The notes below the pieces were generated by a model. It searched no databases. It saw only the letters and a program-made list of their open reading frames with translations, and had not been told where the DNA came from. A DNA stretch of 64,000 nucleotides from Phytophthora colocasiae (Eukaryota > Oomycota > Peronosporomycetes > Peronosporales > Peronosporaceae): assembly GCA_018806915.1 (NCBI GenBank), contig JAGKQI010000073.1, positions 1 to 64,000 on the forward strand, written 5' to 3'. Positions 12,546 through 23,981 of the stretch are shown piece after piece (position 1 is the first letter of the stretch; every line of letters begins with the position of its first letter). The translations under genes were made by a program, and so were the position numbers.

Positions 12546-13535
12546 AGATCGCGATCTTAAATATCGGAGACGCGGAGATACGAGATCGAAGTGAGAAGAT
12601 TGCCGATCAGGATCATTGTTCAAGCTTGGCCGATCAAGGCTACGGTCAGGACTACTATTCCAGAGCAGCTGATCACGACTACCAATCGAGATCCGAGATC
12701 GAGATCGAGATCGATGATCGAGATCGATGACCGAGATCGGTGATCGAGATCGCGATCAAAGAGGTTAGGTATTGAGATCGAGGATCGAAGATCGGAAGAG
12801 CAGTTGCGTAGCCGGATGTCAGGCTGATCGTAGGATATGCAGATGAGGATGGGACCCTAGTAGACGTAGGAATAACCATAAGCAAGAATCGAATTTGCTC
12901 TGGACATCACAAGTGCCTTCGTTCAAGACCGGAACTGGGATTACATTGGCCCCCCGGCATCAAGAAGGTAAGGAGAAGAGATCTAGCATAGAGGTTAATT
13001 CTGGATAATACATTGGCCCAGTTTTACTCCTATCTAGTGATCTATCCTTTACGTGCAAACTACGGGGATCCGGAAGGAATTAGCTGCTTGGCCTGACGAT
13101 CCCGTCGACTCGACCCATCAAGACCCCCGCTATAGGAAGCGGCAAAGGCATCGTAAAGGAAGGGATCGGATCCCCCAACATTGGACCTTTGGAAGGCCTG
13201 GATCGAAAACCAGGCGACCGGATCAAGAGCTCGAGGACTCGCCTACCGACTCCGGATCAACCCCTCCGAGGTAGAGTGAAGTATTCACCACGCCGCTATC
13301 TCACCACCCCACTGCGTCACCCAAGACATTCTTCTCTCGTCCCCAAGAACATCTTCAGGAAGTCACCTGGAAGAGCGTAACCCGCCTACCGACGGTGTAC
13401 GTTGGCCAAGGTGAACACTACACGCAGCAAGATCACGGATCATCAGGGGACCCCCTCCGTTAGTCGTGGTGTCTGGGCGCAAGTGGCGATCGCGATCGGC
13501 CTCAACCAGATTTTGGCCAGATCCGCTCCACCACA
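12546..13535 (+). repeat. 3' LTR of element 1
   Basis: Direct repeat of 1-959. It ends CTCCACCACA at 13535, where GATC density collapses and an unrelated minus-strand retroelement remnant begins. Its left boundary may extend further left than 12546, because the 5' copy is cut by the window edge. Confidence 0.8.
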
Positions 13536-15480
13536 CACTACTTCTCATTACCATGTGCGCTGGCGATGCCACTACTTCGGCATCGCAGAGCCATCTTGGC
13601 TCCTCTGCGGACTCTTCCATCAACCGCTTGTGGACCTAAGTTACCCACTGGTTAGTGCCCTCAGGGCACTACCATCAGTCGCAGCCTGTACGTCGCTGCG
13701 ACTTCGTGCATGAAGGCCCTGCTGTCGTTGCAGACTCCACAGAGTAGGAGCAAGGGCGCCTCCGCCCGTTGCCCCGGCCATCCATGGCCCACGATCGCGC
13801 CTTCTCTGGCTGTGGGGCGATGTAGCACCGACTACACCAGCCCCCAAATACTTCCCTCGGACGCTGCCGCGTCACCTTGGCGGCGAGTTCCAGCGAACGC
13901 CCTTAGTCCCTGACAGAGGTGGGAACGCATGACTCACCAAGGCTCTGTCAGAGACTGCAGGCCAGCCTTCAGCCCCAATGGCTTTGCCCGCGCCAATCGA
14001 TCCAGGGCTCGTGCTTCTCAAGCCACGGCATCCCTAGGATCAGAAGTCGTACTTGTCCATCTCGAGGACAATGAACGACTTCCACGCTGTCGAAGTCCTC
14101 GAACTTCACAGCCAGGTCCACTTGGACACTTTGGTACTTCTACCACCGTACCATCCCGGCTAGTCGAGAGACGGCGACTAGCCCACTTCCCTCGCTCTCA
14201 CGTAGAGCGTCCTCAAACTTCTGCCCGCGGTTTTCTCGCGACAGGTTCGCCGGTGAGTCCTAAATCCTAGACTCTAAAGGGGTTGTTAAACCCCATACAC
14301 TTTGCGTGTACCACCAGCAGCCCACCGCTCCTTCTCCGCTTTGAGAGTCCTGGGCAAGACTTTCTGGGAAGCTTGAGTGCCTGCCACTGGGCGTGTGCCT
14401 CCCGCACCATACCCGCATGGGGGGACTTAGTGTTTCCCCAGTAGGGCGCCCCGCCCCTACTGGTCCCCGGAGTTCCCCTGACTCTTGGGCGCCGGCTTCT
14501 TCCATGCGGCCCTTAGGAAGGCCCTGAGGCTTGGAAGACCTCTTCCATTGCCCCAGAGGGGGACAGACACGTGCAGAAGTGTCCGAAACGCCCGCACTCG
14601 AAACAAGCGGAGATGCGTTTCTGCTCGGCGAGCCCCAAGTCCATAGGGGCTGGTCCAGAGCCTGCTCCATTCCCAGGAGCACTGGCCGACGCCGTCGTTG
14701 GCCCGCTGTGGCCATATCACGTAGAGGCAGGAGTCTGAGGCCTGTATGGCTGTACTTCTCCTGGAGCGCGACTTGTATCGCCTCCTGCTCATCGTATTGG
14801 CCTGCAAGCGGAACTCAGTTGCGTGCGGGCCGGGCTTACTCTTAAGTTTTCGTCCATGAACACAGTGACTTGGATGTGTTCAGGTGAGGGATTCCCCACC
14901 AGAGACGCCGCGAGAACACGCATCTCCTGGATGGGGCCATCGTGCAGGTCACGTTTCCCTTGCTTGCAGGCTATGAAGCGTGACCGCTGGCGGATACTCA
15001 GTAGTTCGCCGGGGAGGAATGCGGCCCAGGAGCTGTTCGCACAGCTGGGCCCAGGATATAAAACATCCAGGCGCGACGTCGCGCTTCGCGCGTGTACGCC
15101 CATGTCTTCGCTCGACCCCGAGGTTTCCGACAGCGCTGAAAGCGAAACTCGAAGTCGCTCCACCGAGATGAGAGCCGCCTCCATGCTTCGAGCTCAACTT
15201 CTCGGATCCAGAAGTGAAGGTTTTCACCTTCTATCCCTTCATAAAGGGAAGAACCTTGAGTCTTAAAGGCTTGGGTTGAACCGGCCTCGGTTCAACCACA
15301 GGAACCTCAAAGGTTCCTCGAACGTGCTCGATGAGCCCATGTTCATACATGTCCGAACGCCGCCGCCAAGCTTCGGAAGAGCATCCATCCCAAAGATGCC
15401 CGCCATCTTCCGGACCGACTCCAGAACTGAGAGTCGGTCGAGAGTGAGGAAACTCACTTCTATCCATGGTGACCAACTAC
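13536..15480 (-). pseudogene. Older retroelement gag-protease remnant, interrupted by element 1
   Basis: Minus-strand reading gives a gag-like stretch (LHDGPIQEMRVLAASLVGNP, then PEHIQVTVFMDENLR and SPARTQL) at about 14840-15000. A Cys/His knuckle (CFECGRFGHFCTC) follows near 14560-14610. A protease C-terminal signature ILGMPWLEKHEPWIDWRGKA lies at about 13985-14045, with VQVDLAVKFEDFDS upstream. This is the gag-protease order of an oomycete LTR element. Several frameshifts are present, including one between the gag core and the knuckle. The coding should run left into pol but stops at the LTR edge of element 1 (13535). A start near 15466 is possible. Confidence 0.7.
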
Positions 15481-16099
15481 TATCTGGCCACAGAGGATTC
15501 AGGTAATCAATCTAATCGATCTACCCGCGTAGGCGTAGGGGATTGACTACCAAAAGTGCTACCAAGTGTAGACGGGGTCACACAGCACTTCACACTTGGA
15601 GTATACAAACTCCTAGTGAACGGCAGTTCACTCGGTGCTCCAAAGACTTGGGGAGACTAACTAAAGATTAGGTAGATTTAAGACCAGAATATATTATACT
15701 TAGTTGTTAGCTTGGCCTGCAATACAAACTAAAAGATATATATAGTGTAACCTATAAAGAAGGCTGCGGAGCCACTCCGCCACCGTGTCACCATGATGGC
15801 TGTGACACACAATGTATCCACTTCAGAAAGAGTGACTACCAAAACCTCCACCAAAGCAGCCAACACAAGGTTATAGCCGAAATTAAAGCCAAGGACGTAA
15901 AGCGAGTGACAAATGGAACGAGAAAGTTGTGCTCTGCCCAAAATGAACATGACAAGAAGATCGTGTCGATCTTTGGAAGAATTCATTGACATTCCTGGAT
16001 CATCAGGTCCGACATAGTAAACATTCTCCATCGGAAACAGCAACGAAGACTACCGTCACTTCCGACCTTACGCTCACGTCCGTCCAGCATATCCTCTCA
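15481..16099. other. Intergenic, AT-richer, no gene seen
   Basis: Short frames only. Contains AT-rich stretches (15680-15740) and no recognisable coding motif. The first hint of the next lipase remnant appears at about 16120. Confidence 0.4.
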
Positions 16100-17275
16100 A
16101 TTTCCTCAAAGCCATGGGAAACTACCACGAACTACCCTGTTGTCTTGATTCATGGCGTTTTCGGAGTATGAACTCGTCGTCCTTTGTGCCAAATTCCATA
16201 TTGGCCAGAAGAAGCTCTGGCCAAATGAATCGCAACCACCTCATTGTAGACGTGAGGGTGTTGTAGTCCGACCACGACCAAGCTTGTAGAAGCCTTTTCT
16301 ACCAGTTATTTGGAGGGCCACTGTCAGACTACGGAGAAGAAGACAGTCTTATAAAGCAGGTCACAGCCGCTTTGGAGCCACGTATGAGGCTCCGTTACAT
16401 CCCCAACTGGGAGTGAAGAACAATCCTGCTCCATCTTGTCGGCTACAGCTTCCGGATCCACACCACCGCTCTGGAACTGTATCCAACTAATCTGTTGCGA
16501 CTTCTTTAAGGTCGGCAGTGACTGTCGCTGGAGTGGTCAGTCTGGTCTCCATTGCTAGATCCTCTTTACTGGTTCGACTGTGACGCATCCATTCAGGCTG
16601 AACGACCTTCCGATGGTACCATATCCACTTGGACACTTCATCGGAGCTGTGCTGGGCGTTTGGTTCAAGTTAACACGGATTGGCCAGTGCTCACTCAAGT
16701 CTTCGAGAGATTTTGTCACCTTCCGGTCGAATCAACAGCTTCACTGACCTAGCAGTCTTCAACATCCTCCCTAGAGAGCGAATAGACGGTTAGTCCACAT
16801 GGACAAGATCTTCCTCGTGTCCGTGGCAACGTCCAGTCATGTGACTATACCTCGGGTTGAAACTGCGCTGGTGGCTTTGGTGATTGTCTTCACAATTGCT
16901 GCTGCTATTGGTGTTTCTAGTAGAAACGTCGCCTTGACGAGCTTGTCGGTGTTGGTGTTGTTGGTTTGTCTTCCGGTGCTGCGACGACGTCTTCAAGTTC
17001 TGGATTACGCCTCGATCCCTTCTCTTTACGCGCTTTTGCTGGTCATGAGGGGATACGTTCGCTTTCTCCGCAAGAACTTCGATGGCTTTGATCGAATTCT
17101 GTGGGGTGAAAATGACGGTGCTGTGAATCTCCACTCCATGCTACGACCGTGGGCTCCAACAATTGATAACGACAGTGACACGGAATTGACTACATCCACA
17201 TCCTCGTCCTCTTCGTGTTCTTCAATTCCATCCAACAGTGGCTGCATCTCGGACGCGGCCATATTCAGGTTGTGA
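16100..17275 (+). pseudogene. Lipase-like gene remnant (plus-strand copy)
   Basis: The frame ending at 16171 reads NYPVVLIHGVFG, the first beta-strand and oxyanion region of an alpha/beta-hydrolase lipase. Through shifting frames it continues with NRNHLIVDV, SDHDQAC, FYQLFGG, DYGEED, a damaged nucleophile elbow (GYSFRIHTTALELYP, where the minus-strand copy has GHSFGSTTAIELFQ), and a clean 158-codon C-terminal frame (16799-17275) with FDGFDRILWGENDGAVNLHS and MLRPW. That block matches FDGFEAGSWEHNDGVVNIRS in the minus-strand lipase at 23982-25513. In-frame stops and a missing catalytic GHSxG mark it as a pseudogene. Confidence 0.7.
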
Positions 17276-17569
17276 TCATTCGCCAGCGCTTCTTTCAGTA
17301 AGCCTTCATGCACCCCTGGGTCACATCAGCTTCATATAAGCAAAGCCACCTCATCCGCCGTGATATTTGTACGTCCTGCAGTGCCTCGTCCTGCAGCTAT
17401 GGACACGCCAATGCACGACATCAACGAGTCCAGCCTCATGTTAGGCAACGCCACAGGCGACGGCCAAGTGCTGGGTCTCCCGCTCAACTGGGTGGAGACT
17501 AATCGCGCTCTGAGTCTTCTCATCGCCTTCGCCTGCTGCGTGGTGGCCACTCTATTGAGCGTCTACAAC

Positions 17570-18637
17570 CAGCGTTGTTACAATTATAATTGCAATTAAA
17601 TAATTGAGATAATTGTCCCATCCCAATAACAATGCTACATTGCGACAATGCGAAAATTGAATTGTTGGACGGTAGAAACCCAGGGTTCGGTTCATTCGCA
17701 ACGGTTCGCTCTATTTAACTGGCCTTGCAAGATCACTGGAGGTCATTAAACGTAGCTAGACTCTCTAAGAGCCCTCACATCCAATTTCAAGACTTCTACG
17801 GTCGTGGATGTCTATATGAGGTGACGAAGTTGAAGCCTAAGACAAAGAATGAGACGAGATGGACGATCGTGATGAAGATGATGAAGCGTTGTGAAGAGCT
17901 TCTTCCTTTTCTCCGTCAAATCAGCGCTTCCGACGCGGTCAGGTGTGGTATTGAGAACGTCATGCTTACGGCTACAGACGCTGTAGACGTGTCGAAGCTG
18001 CTTGTGGACTTGAGGAATCTTGAGAGCGTTACAATCGAACTCCAGAGCGAGAACCTGACTATGCTGCAGGTGCGAGACCTCTTTGATCACACGATAGAGT
18101 TACCCTATCACGAAGAAGTACCTTGGCCCCAATGCGTCGATTGTCAACAATCCAGTTTTCGAAAAAGCGCTGGTGAAACTGCAGGCTGGTCGCAGACTGA
18201 CACCACCTGAGAAAGCTGCTTGTGTGGGGTTTCTAGTGCCGAGTACATCAGGAGAAAACGCTGTGGAAGCTGCTGGTCGCGGTGCAGACCTGAATTCGTT
18301 TGCACAGCAAGCATTTAAACGACGCCGCATTGAGGGCACTCAAGAAGTGCTAATGAACACTGACTTTGTTCCGCCAACCTCCAATATCTGCGAAAGGCTG
18401 TTTTCGCAGTCAAAGCTGATCTTCACTGATCAAAGCCGTGCTATGCGGCCAGCAACGCTGGAGATGTTCGTCTTTCTTAAAGCAAATAGAAGTCTGTGGT
18501 AACTTACCACTCGCGAGGCTACGTAGTGAGGAAGTAGATGTACTACATAGTACAATACAATATCGAAAAAGTACAATCTACATTGTCGCGAGGTAGCCAA
18601 TCACAATCAATATTACAATATTATTATTACAACGCTG
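17570..18637 (+). mobile_element. Deleted hAT transposon inside the TMEM184-like gene
   Basis: The left end starts CAGCGTTGTTACAA and the right end, reverse-complemented, starts CAGCGTTGTAATAA: a 9-bp perfect terminal inverted repeat with imperfect extension. It is flanked by the identical 8-bp TCTACAAC at 17562-17569 and 18638-18645, the hAT target-duplication length. The 1068-bp body keeps only the C-terminal part of a transposase, so it is non-autonomous. Removing the element plus one duplication restores the host reading frame VYN/IIQRL. Confidence 0.88.
17725..18502 (+). pseudogene. hAT transposase C-terminal fragment
   Basis: The first frame has KNETRWTIVMKMMKRCEELL then LLVDLRNLESVTIELQSENL; the second has VNNPVFEKALVKLQAGRRL and the hAT dimerisation signature FVPPTSNICERLFSQSKLIF followed by MRPATLEMFVFLKAN. 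The two frames join near 18100, where one extra base breaks the gene. The N-terminal BED finger and the first part of the catalytic region are absent. Confidence 0.8.
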
Positions 18638-19893
18638 TCTACAACATCATCCAGCGCTTGGCGCACTACTCCAGGCCTGCAATTGCAGCGGTACATTGTC
18701 CGCATCCTGGTGATCGTCCCAGTCTACGCTTTAGGCTCGTTAATGTCATTGACATTCGTGAATCAGGCACTGTACTTCGACTCGATCCGCGACTGCTACG
18801 AAGCCTTCGTGGTCTACAGCTTCCTGGCTCTAGTACTAAGTTTCGCAGGTGGAGAGAGTGTCTGCGTCTTGAAGATGCAGAGCGAGCCGGATATCCGCCA
18901 TCCGTGGCCAATTAACCGCTGCTCTAACCCTTTGGGACGAGATGGAGACTCCTGAGACTGTGCAAGCGAGCCACCATCCAGTTTGTCTTTGTGAAACCGG
19001 TATTTGCAGCTCTATTGTGGCAAAAGTACCATACACTCGCGTACCAGTTGATCCTCGCGGTCGTTTATAATATCTCGTACTCACTGGCGCTCTACGGTCT
19101 GTGGATCTTCTACTTGGCTACGAAACATATTCTGCAGCCATTTAACCCCGTACTCAAGTTCTTCGCGGTGAAAAGTGTTGTCTTCCTGACGTTCTGGCAG
19201 AACAGTCTGCTGGATTTTATCCCGGGGATCAGACGTTCGCCTGGAAGGATTTTATCCTGTGTGTGGAGATGGTTCTCGGCGTTCAACTCGAGTCAATTCA
19301 AGAAGAATCTGGATCGACTACCGGACTCGGAAGTGCTGAACAACATGAAGGAAGTGCTGAGTCTGTCGGACATTTTAGCAGACACGTATCACAACTTTAT
19401 GCCGTCCTACCGAGACTACATGCTGCAACGAGGCGGAGAATCCACTGGTAGAGCGCGTAAAGGACGCAACTCATCAGGTTTCGGAGACACTTCGTCCTCG
19501 GAAGGAAGTCCCACGCCCATGGCACACAATAACCCACGAGTGCCACGCTTTGTGATTGATGATGAGGACGACGATATGGAGGAGATTGATCTCGAGTCAA
19601 ATGTCAGTACAGCTACGACGTCAGTGGAGTTCCTTGATAGCTCTGATAAGGACAAACTACCAGAGCTCAAGCTACCAGAGAAGAAGGAATCAGATGCGGA
19701 CGTTGCCATGGCCAACCCACAGGATGATGACCAAGTCAAGACCGAAGAGGTCGCTCTTGAGGAAGGAATCAGCGACCAACGGACAGAAGCAGCAGAAGAA
19801 GATGAGGAGCCATCCGTCGACGATCAACAGCCCCCTACTGCCGTCAGTGCTCTTGAACGCACACGGCGCCAAGAGGACAGTGCTACTCTATAG

Positions 19894-20246
19894 ACAATGC
19901 GTCCTGCTAGCTAGTAATATCCTTATCGTATTGAGATCGTCACGAATACAAGAAAATGTGCGTATGCTTTTTACGATAGCGTCATGCTGTGTTGGACGTC
20001 CGATCAAAGATATCGGCCGTCACGAGTACATGCTGCGTGTTGGAAAGATCATTAAACTGACCATTATGATTCTGACACCGGTGGCGATTAGTGAAATGGA
20101 AAAAAAGGAATTGAAGACGGACAACAAGCTTGTTGCAGGCTTATGATTGTGAGCTTGTGAGTAGTTTGGGCAGGTCTTGGATTTGGTCTAGTTGAGGCAG
20201 TTAGCAGAACTTCTTCATTTCTTAGAAGCTTAAAATGTTCCTGCAG
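19894..20246. other. Intergenic between TMEM184-like and CRN copy 1
   Basis: The 3' ends of the two genes converge here. No coding signature, repeat or RNA gene is evident. Confidence 0.5.
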
Positions 20247-22782
20247 CTAACCAGACAAAAGTGCATTTTCAGTATCAATCTCAACTTCCAACTTCATGGA
20301 TTTGAAACGTGAACGCATTCCATCGTAATCGGTAAATCCCCCACTTGGTTCCATCCTCTTCCTCATGATCTCTTCAGCGGTTTTTTCTTTATGGGCCTTG
20401 CTGCCAATGAGAACCGACATGAGAGCTGTTTTGTTAGCTGAATTGATAAGGACGAAGGGTGAACATGCTGGATGATACGCTAATGCTCCATAGAACCGCT
20501 CAGTCTCGTCTCGGGTCAAGAGGAAGCAATCATGCGGCACAACATCAGTCTGAAGGTTTGACGGGGTTACACAATTCATAATCCCTCCCACCAAACGCGT
20601 GCCTTTCCCGAGAAATGCGGGACGATATTTCCTCAGCTTGCTAAGATACTGCTTAGCTGAACTTGGCTGAAATTTACCAAATTCTCGTTTCCGTTGGTCG
20701 ACGAAGACTATCAAGTTCCCAGAGAGAGCGTCCTTCAGAGCGAAGAAAATGTCGACGCCTTTTCCATCAACTCCATTCACAATGATGCTGCCACTCGAGA
20801 TCCAGTTATTCTTTTGTGAACGGCGGTCTTTATGTGAGACCTCTTTGGGCGTTGACGTACCAAATTGTTCTGCACACTGAAACACTCTTGACGGAGCAAG
20901 TTTCACCGAAATTTCACACGTGTCCTCATCCATCAGTGCGCCAGGAAGAAGCTCTTTAAGTGTCACCGTAGAGCGCCCAAGCACCAACAATGCATTGATT
21001 CTCACCGCATAGAAACAAGCACCAAATTTCTCCCACGACTGCCACGGTTCAAGGTCGAACAGTTTTGCATCCACCAGCTCCTTCATATCCTGTAAAGCCT
21101 TCGCAAACGATATCTCTGCGGTAGTCTTAAACGGAAACTTGGTATCGGCGATGAACTGCAACAAGCCATATGGGACTTGAACATCGCAATTTGCGCTGGT
21201 TCTGCATGGATTGAGCAGGCAGAGCGCAGAATCTCGAAGTTGTGACCACTTCAAGTTCGCATCGAATGGGGCATCTTCCGCAACTTGTTGATTGGATACG
21301 GCAAAGGCGGCCAAACGGATGAGCCGACGAGTTTTCTATTGAGTTTGCATAAGATGCCACGTAGTTTTGCCAGATTTTCTCGAAACACTTGCTGGCGTTT
21401 TCACCGTCTGGCTGCGAGTACTTCTTCAATTCCAGTAGGTACTCAACCACCCATCGTGGAACACCTCCGAACGAGAACAAATGGCGATGAATCTGGGTAT
21501 TTCGCAGGAACATGGCAAATTCTGCGTTGCTCTCCACACACATGATCACTTCACCCAATGTCAACAGGGTAATCGGTAGCCGCTCGGTCATATAACACGA
21601 TGTATTGGCAATTGAATCCATTGCAATGATGCCCAAATCCGTCCCTGCAAACATCGGCAGCACAACCAGACCCACCGACTGCATACACAGTAGATCTTTT
21701 ATAGCGTCCACGAGTTCACGCAGGATTGACGTGTTCGGATTCCTTCGAGAAGCTCCTACTTCTTCAATTCTCTGGTACTCATCGATGCCAAGAAACAAGT
21801 ACAATCCCTCTCGTCCGTGCACTCTCTGACGTAACTTGAGCTCGATGGCGCCGATGGCCGTACCCAATGTCAACTCATGTCCATTACAAGGCAGTCGGGA
21901 CTGAAACCAGCCAGCAAATGAAAATCCGCAATTCTTGTCGAGGAAAAAGCGATACAAAAGCCGCCATGAGAAAGACGCCTCGATCGACATCGACTGCTCG
22001 ACTGGCTTCGGGTTGAACCCGTTACCGTACGGAACAATCACGTGGGCGATATGTTCGGGGTCCAGCCCCAATTCTTTCAAGATCATTTCGCCTTCTTCCA
22101 GCATACGCGTTTTCCCCAAACCTGAAATTCCAGAACAAACAGGTATGGGGCAGCGTGTGCGGTATGATCCTGTGGTGCGACTAGCCTTAATAATTCTGCG
22201 GAAGCAACTCGCTGCGGTCTCAATCGCCTCTTGTCTTCCAACCAATCGAAACTGCAAGCTGTCAGGGTCCAAAATGTGAGGGCTCGGCATAATGTTTTCC
22301 TTGTTGGTCATTTCACCTTCCAAGAACACCAAGAGATCCTCACATGAAGAGATATTCACGGCAGGACCCTTCGGTACAGTCAACCTGTCGTGCTCGACAT
22401 TAACCCCTTTCGGATACACTACCAACACGTGAATCTGGCCAGTAGATGGCTGTGGCATCTTGCTCGTTTCAAACAGCCAGTGCTTCAACGTCCTTGTGGG
22501 CGAAATCCTCTTTTCACTGGTCAAAGACTTTATGCTGTCGCTAGTTATTCCTTGGTACAGCCCTAGTGCAGCAGGGTCCTCGTCTGGTAGCCATCTTTTG
22601 CCGTCCTTCGTTTTCGCCAAGAAGAGCTGCAGGTTGTTGGCATCCACTCCCTTTAAGACGTTCTCCTTCTTCTTCTTGATTTCATTCTTCAAGGTGGCCA
22701 CCGACTCGTTCTCATCGAGTTCGACAGAAAACACATCCTCTTGCACACCAACAAGGGCGCAGAACAGTTCCAGCTTCACCAT
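20247..22782 (-). pseudogene. CRN (Crinkler) effector copy 1: UBL header, NTPase, nuclease-like C-terminus; one frameshift
   Basis: The ATG at 22782 starts MVKLELFCALVG, and LQLFLAKTKDG follows at about residue 50. This is the LFLAK-type CRN header, regarded as a ubiquitin-like domain linked to secretion and translocation into host cells. IHVLVVYP (about residue 120) stands for the HVLVxxP boundary. The C-terminal part has a Walker A (GISGLGKT), a Walker B-like YLFLGIDEYQ, and a later GVDIFFALKD...FVDQRKRE resembling a restriction-endonuclease-fold core, as described for NTPase-nuclease CRNs. The frame is clean from 22782 to about 21335, where one extra T relative to copy 2 shifts it; the rest continues in the next frame to 20247. 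No obvious signal peptide is seen. Alternatively it is an intact gene with a sequencing indel. Confidence 0.8.
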
Positions 22783-22875
22783 CTTTCCTTGAGGCGACAA
22801 ATTCTCGAATGAGGAAAACTTTCTGTTTTTGCAGCGAGTTACTATTGGCCAATAGTCGCGACAGAATCTGACCAA

Positions 22876-23490
22876 TTAACGGCACTCGAGAAAGATTCTC
22901 GACCCGAGAGAGACGCTGAAGTGGCTCGTGCTAGTGACGCGCCTATGTAACGGGGCTTAATTACTGTAGGTAAGAATAACTTTAGTGCTAGAATTGAATT
23001 CGTGGTCCTCTTGTTCGTAACCCGATCGACATTCCACGAGTTCCTTTGAGTGATCCACTTGAACACGTCCAGAATCGGAAGAGGACTCTTCATGTTCACC
23101 CTCTTGAGTTTTTACAGTAACCAAAGAGGGACCAAGCTCCGAACGAGTCGGAATTTACGAAACAACATCCTCCATTTTCGGAATGGCGATAAATTACCAT
23201 AAGCAATAGAGCCAACGCCACACCATCTCGAAAGAGGAGGAGCTGCAATCCGTCCTGATGGAACTATCGTCAGTAAATGCTGCTTGTCCAGGTGCTGCAG
23301 TCGAGCGTTGCGTTCAATACAACGTGGTGGACCTGCATCATGAACTCTTAAGTCTTTGAATTCTTCACAGGCCCACCAACCGACAGCATTCCCTTCAATG
23401 ATAACTTTCTCCATTGATCCTAGTGAACATCACATCCAACCAGAGCAAGTACAAAAGACGGATGAGGTTTCCTAGTATCATCTTGCAGTC
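22876..23490 (-). pseudogene. Lipase-like fragment between CRN 1 and lipase
   Basis: The minus frame 23112-23414 contains NARLQHLDKQHLLTIVPSGR and RWCGVGSIAYGNLSPFRKW, which align with NAQLQHMDKIHLLSITTSPK and the following region of the 24-25.5 kb lipase. It lacks the nucleophile elbow and both termini. It is a partial duplicate, sharing orientation with the complete copy. Confidence 0.6.
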
Positions 23491-23514
23491 ATTTTCTGAG
23501 TATTTCGTCAGTTC

Positions 23515-23938
23515 CGATGTATATACTCGACCACCCATCGTGGAACATCTCCAAGAGTGAATTAAAGCGGATGCGTTCCCTCAACTCCAAAATCAACGAG
23601 GAAAAGACCACACGCATGGAGTACAAGAAGGAGATCAAGACGGCGAAGGATGTCATGGGGGGTACGATGCAAAAGCTGCAGGACAACTGGGATGACAACA
23701 AGATGGAGGAGCTACCGGTATTGGCATCTTTTGACGACGCGAAGACGCAGAAAGCAGCACAGCAAAATAAGCTTGTCAATTATTAAAGAAGACGACGAGG
23801 GACAAACTCAAGATTCAAGTCAACGCAATTTGTTGACGCTGCTAGCGTTGTCATGCCGTACTTAGACTCCAACACCGTGACTAAATACATTGTGCAATTG
23901 GGGCTCGAAGGACGAGACCTCGTACCTCTTGAAGATTA
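23515..23938 (+). pseudogene. Unassigned coiled-coil ORF remnant fused to a CRN scrap
   Basis: A frame of 89 codons (23517-23786) is Lys/Glu-rich (LKRMRSLNSKINEEKTTRME, KLQDNWDDNKMEELP). After a frame change, a further 41 codons end at 23938 (VDAASVVMPYLDSNTVTKYI, VQLGLEGRDLVPLED). I do not recognise the family. The first 40 bp (CACCCATCGTGGAACA and neighbours) resemble antisense CRN sequence at 21440-21475, so the 5' edge is probably a rearrangement junction. Confidence 0.4.
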
Positions 23939-23981
23939 ACAACTGAAGCCGACAGTTTGTCTTTTTGGTAATTTTCAGTTT

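Larger units (their letters stand above)
1..13535 (+). mobile_element. Element 1: large decayed Ty3/gypsy LTR retrotransposon, GATC-rich
   Basis: Two long direct repeats (1-959 and 12546-13535) flank an interior that reads, in order on the plus strand, gag with Cys-rich motifs, aspartic protease (DTGA), reverse transcriptase (YIDD), RNase H and integrase. That is the Ty3/gypsy order. No pol domain is in one frame: each is chopped by 1-2 base indels, so the copy cannot make a polyprotein. A further 4 kb lies between integrase and the 3' LTR and carries decayed antisense coding sequence. The whole unit is extremely rich in GATC, which stops abruptly at 13535. The left end lies outside the window, so the target duplication cannot be tested. 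Confidence 0.85.
17399..19893 (+). pseudogene. TMEM184/organic solute transporter alpha-like gene, split by hAT
   Basis: The ATG at 17399 opens 57 codons (MDTPMHDINESSLM to LSVYN) ending in a membrane helix. After the hAT insertion the frame resumes at 18646 with IIQRLAHYSRP, then RYIVRILVIVPVYALGSLMS, the PWPINRC region, RLLRLCKRATIQFVFVKP and FAVKSVVFLTFWQNSLLDFI. This is a multi-pass TMEM184 (Solute_trans_a) topology with an acidic cytosolic tail ending at 19893. Family members are multi-pass membrane proteins; no substrate can be inferred here. Apart from the insertion I see a +1 base near 18681, a lost base near 18944, and a frame excursion at about 19225-19285 where FAWKDFILCVEMV sits in another frame. 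It is likely a dead gene, unless the indels are assembly errors. Confidence 0.75.

Noticed and set aside
19908..20146. Continuation of a plus-strand ORF after the TMEM184-like stop
   Set aside because: Different frame from the gene, no membrane or domain signal; probably 3' UTR or chance.
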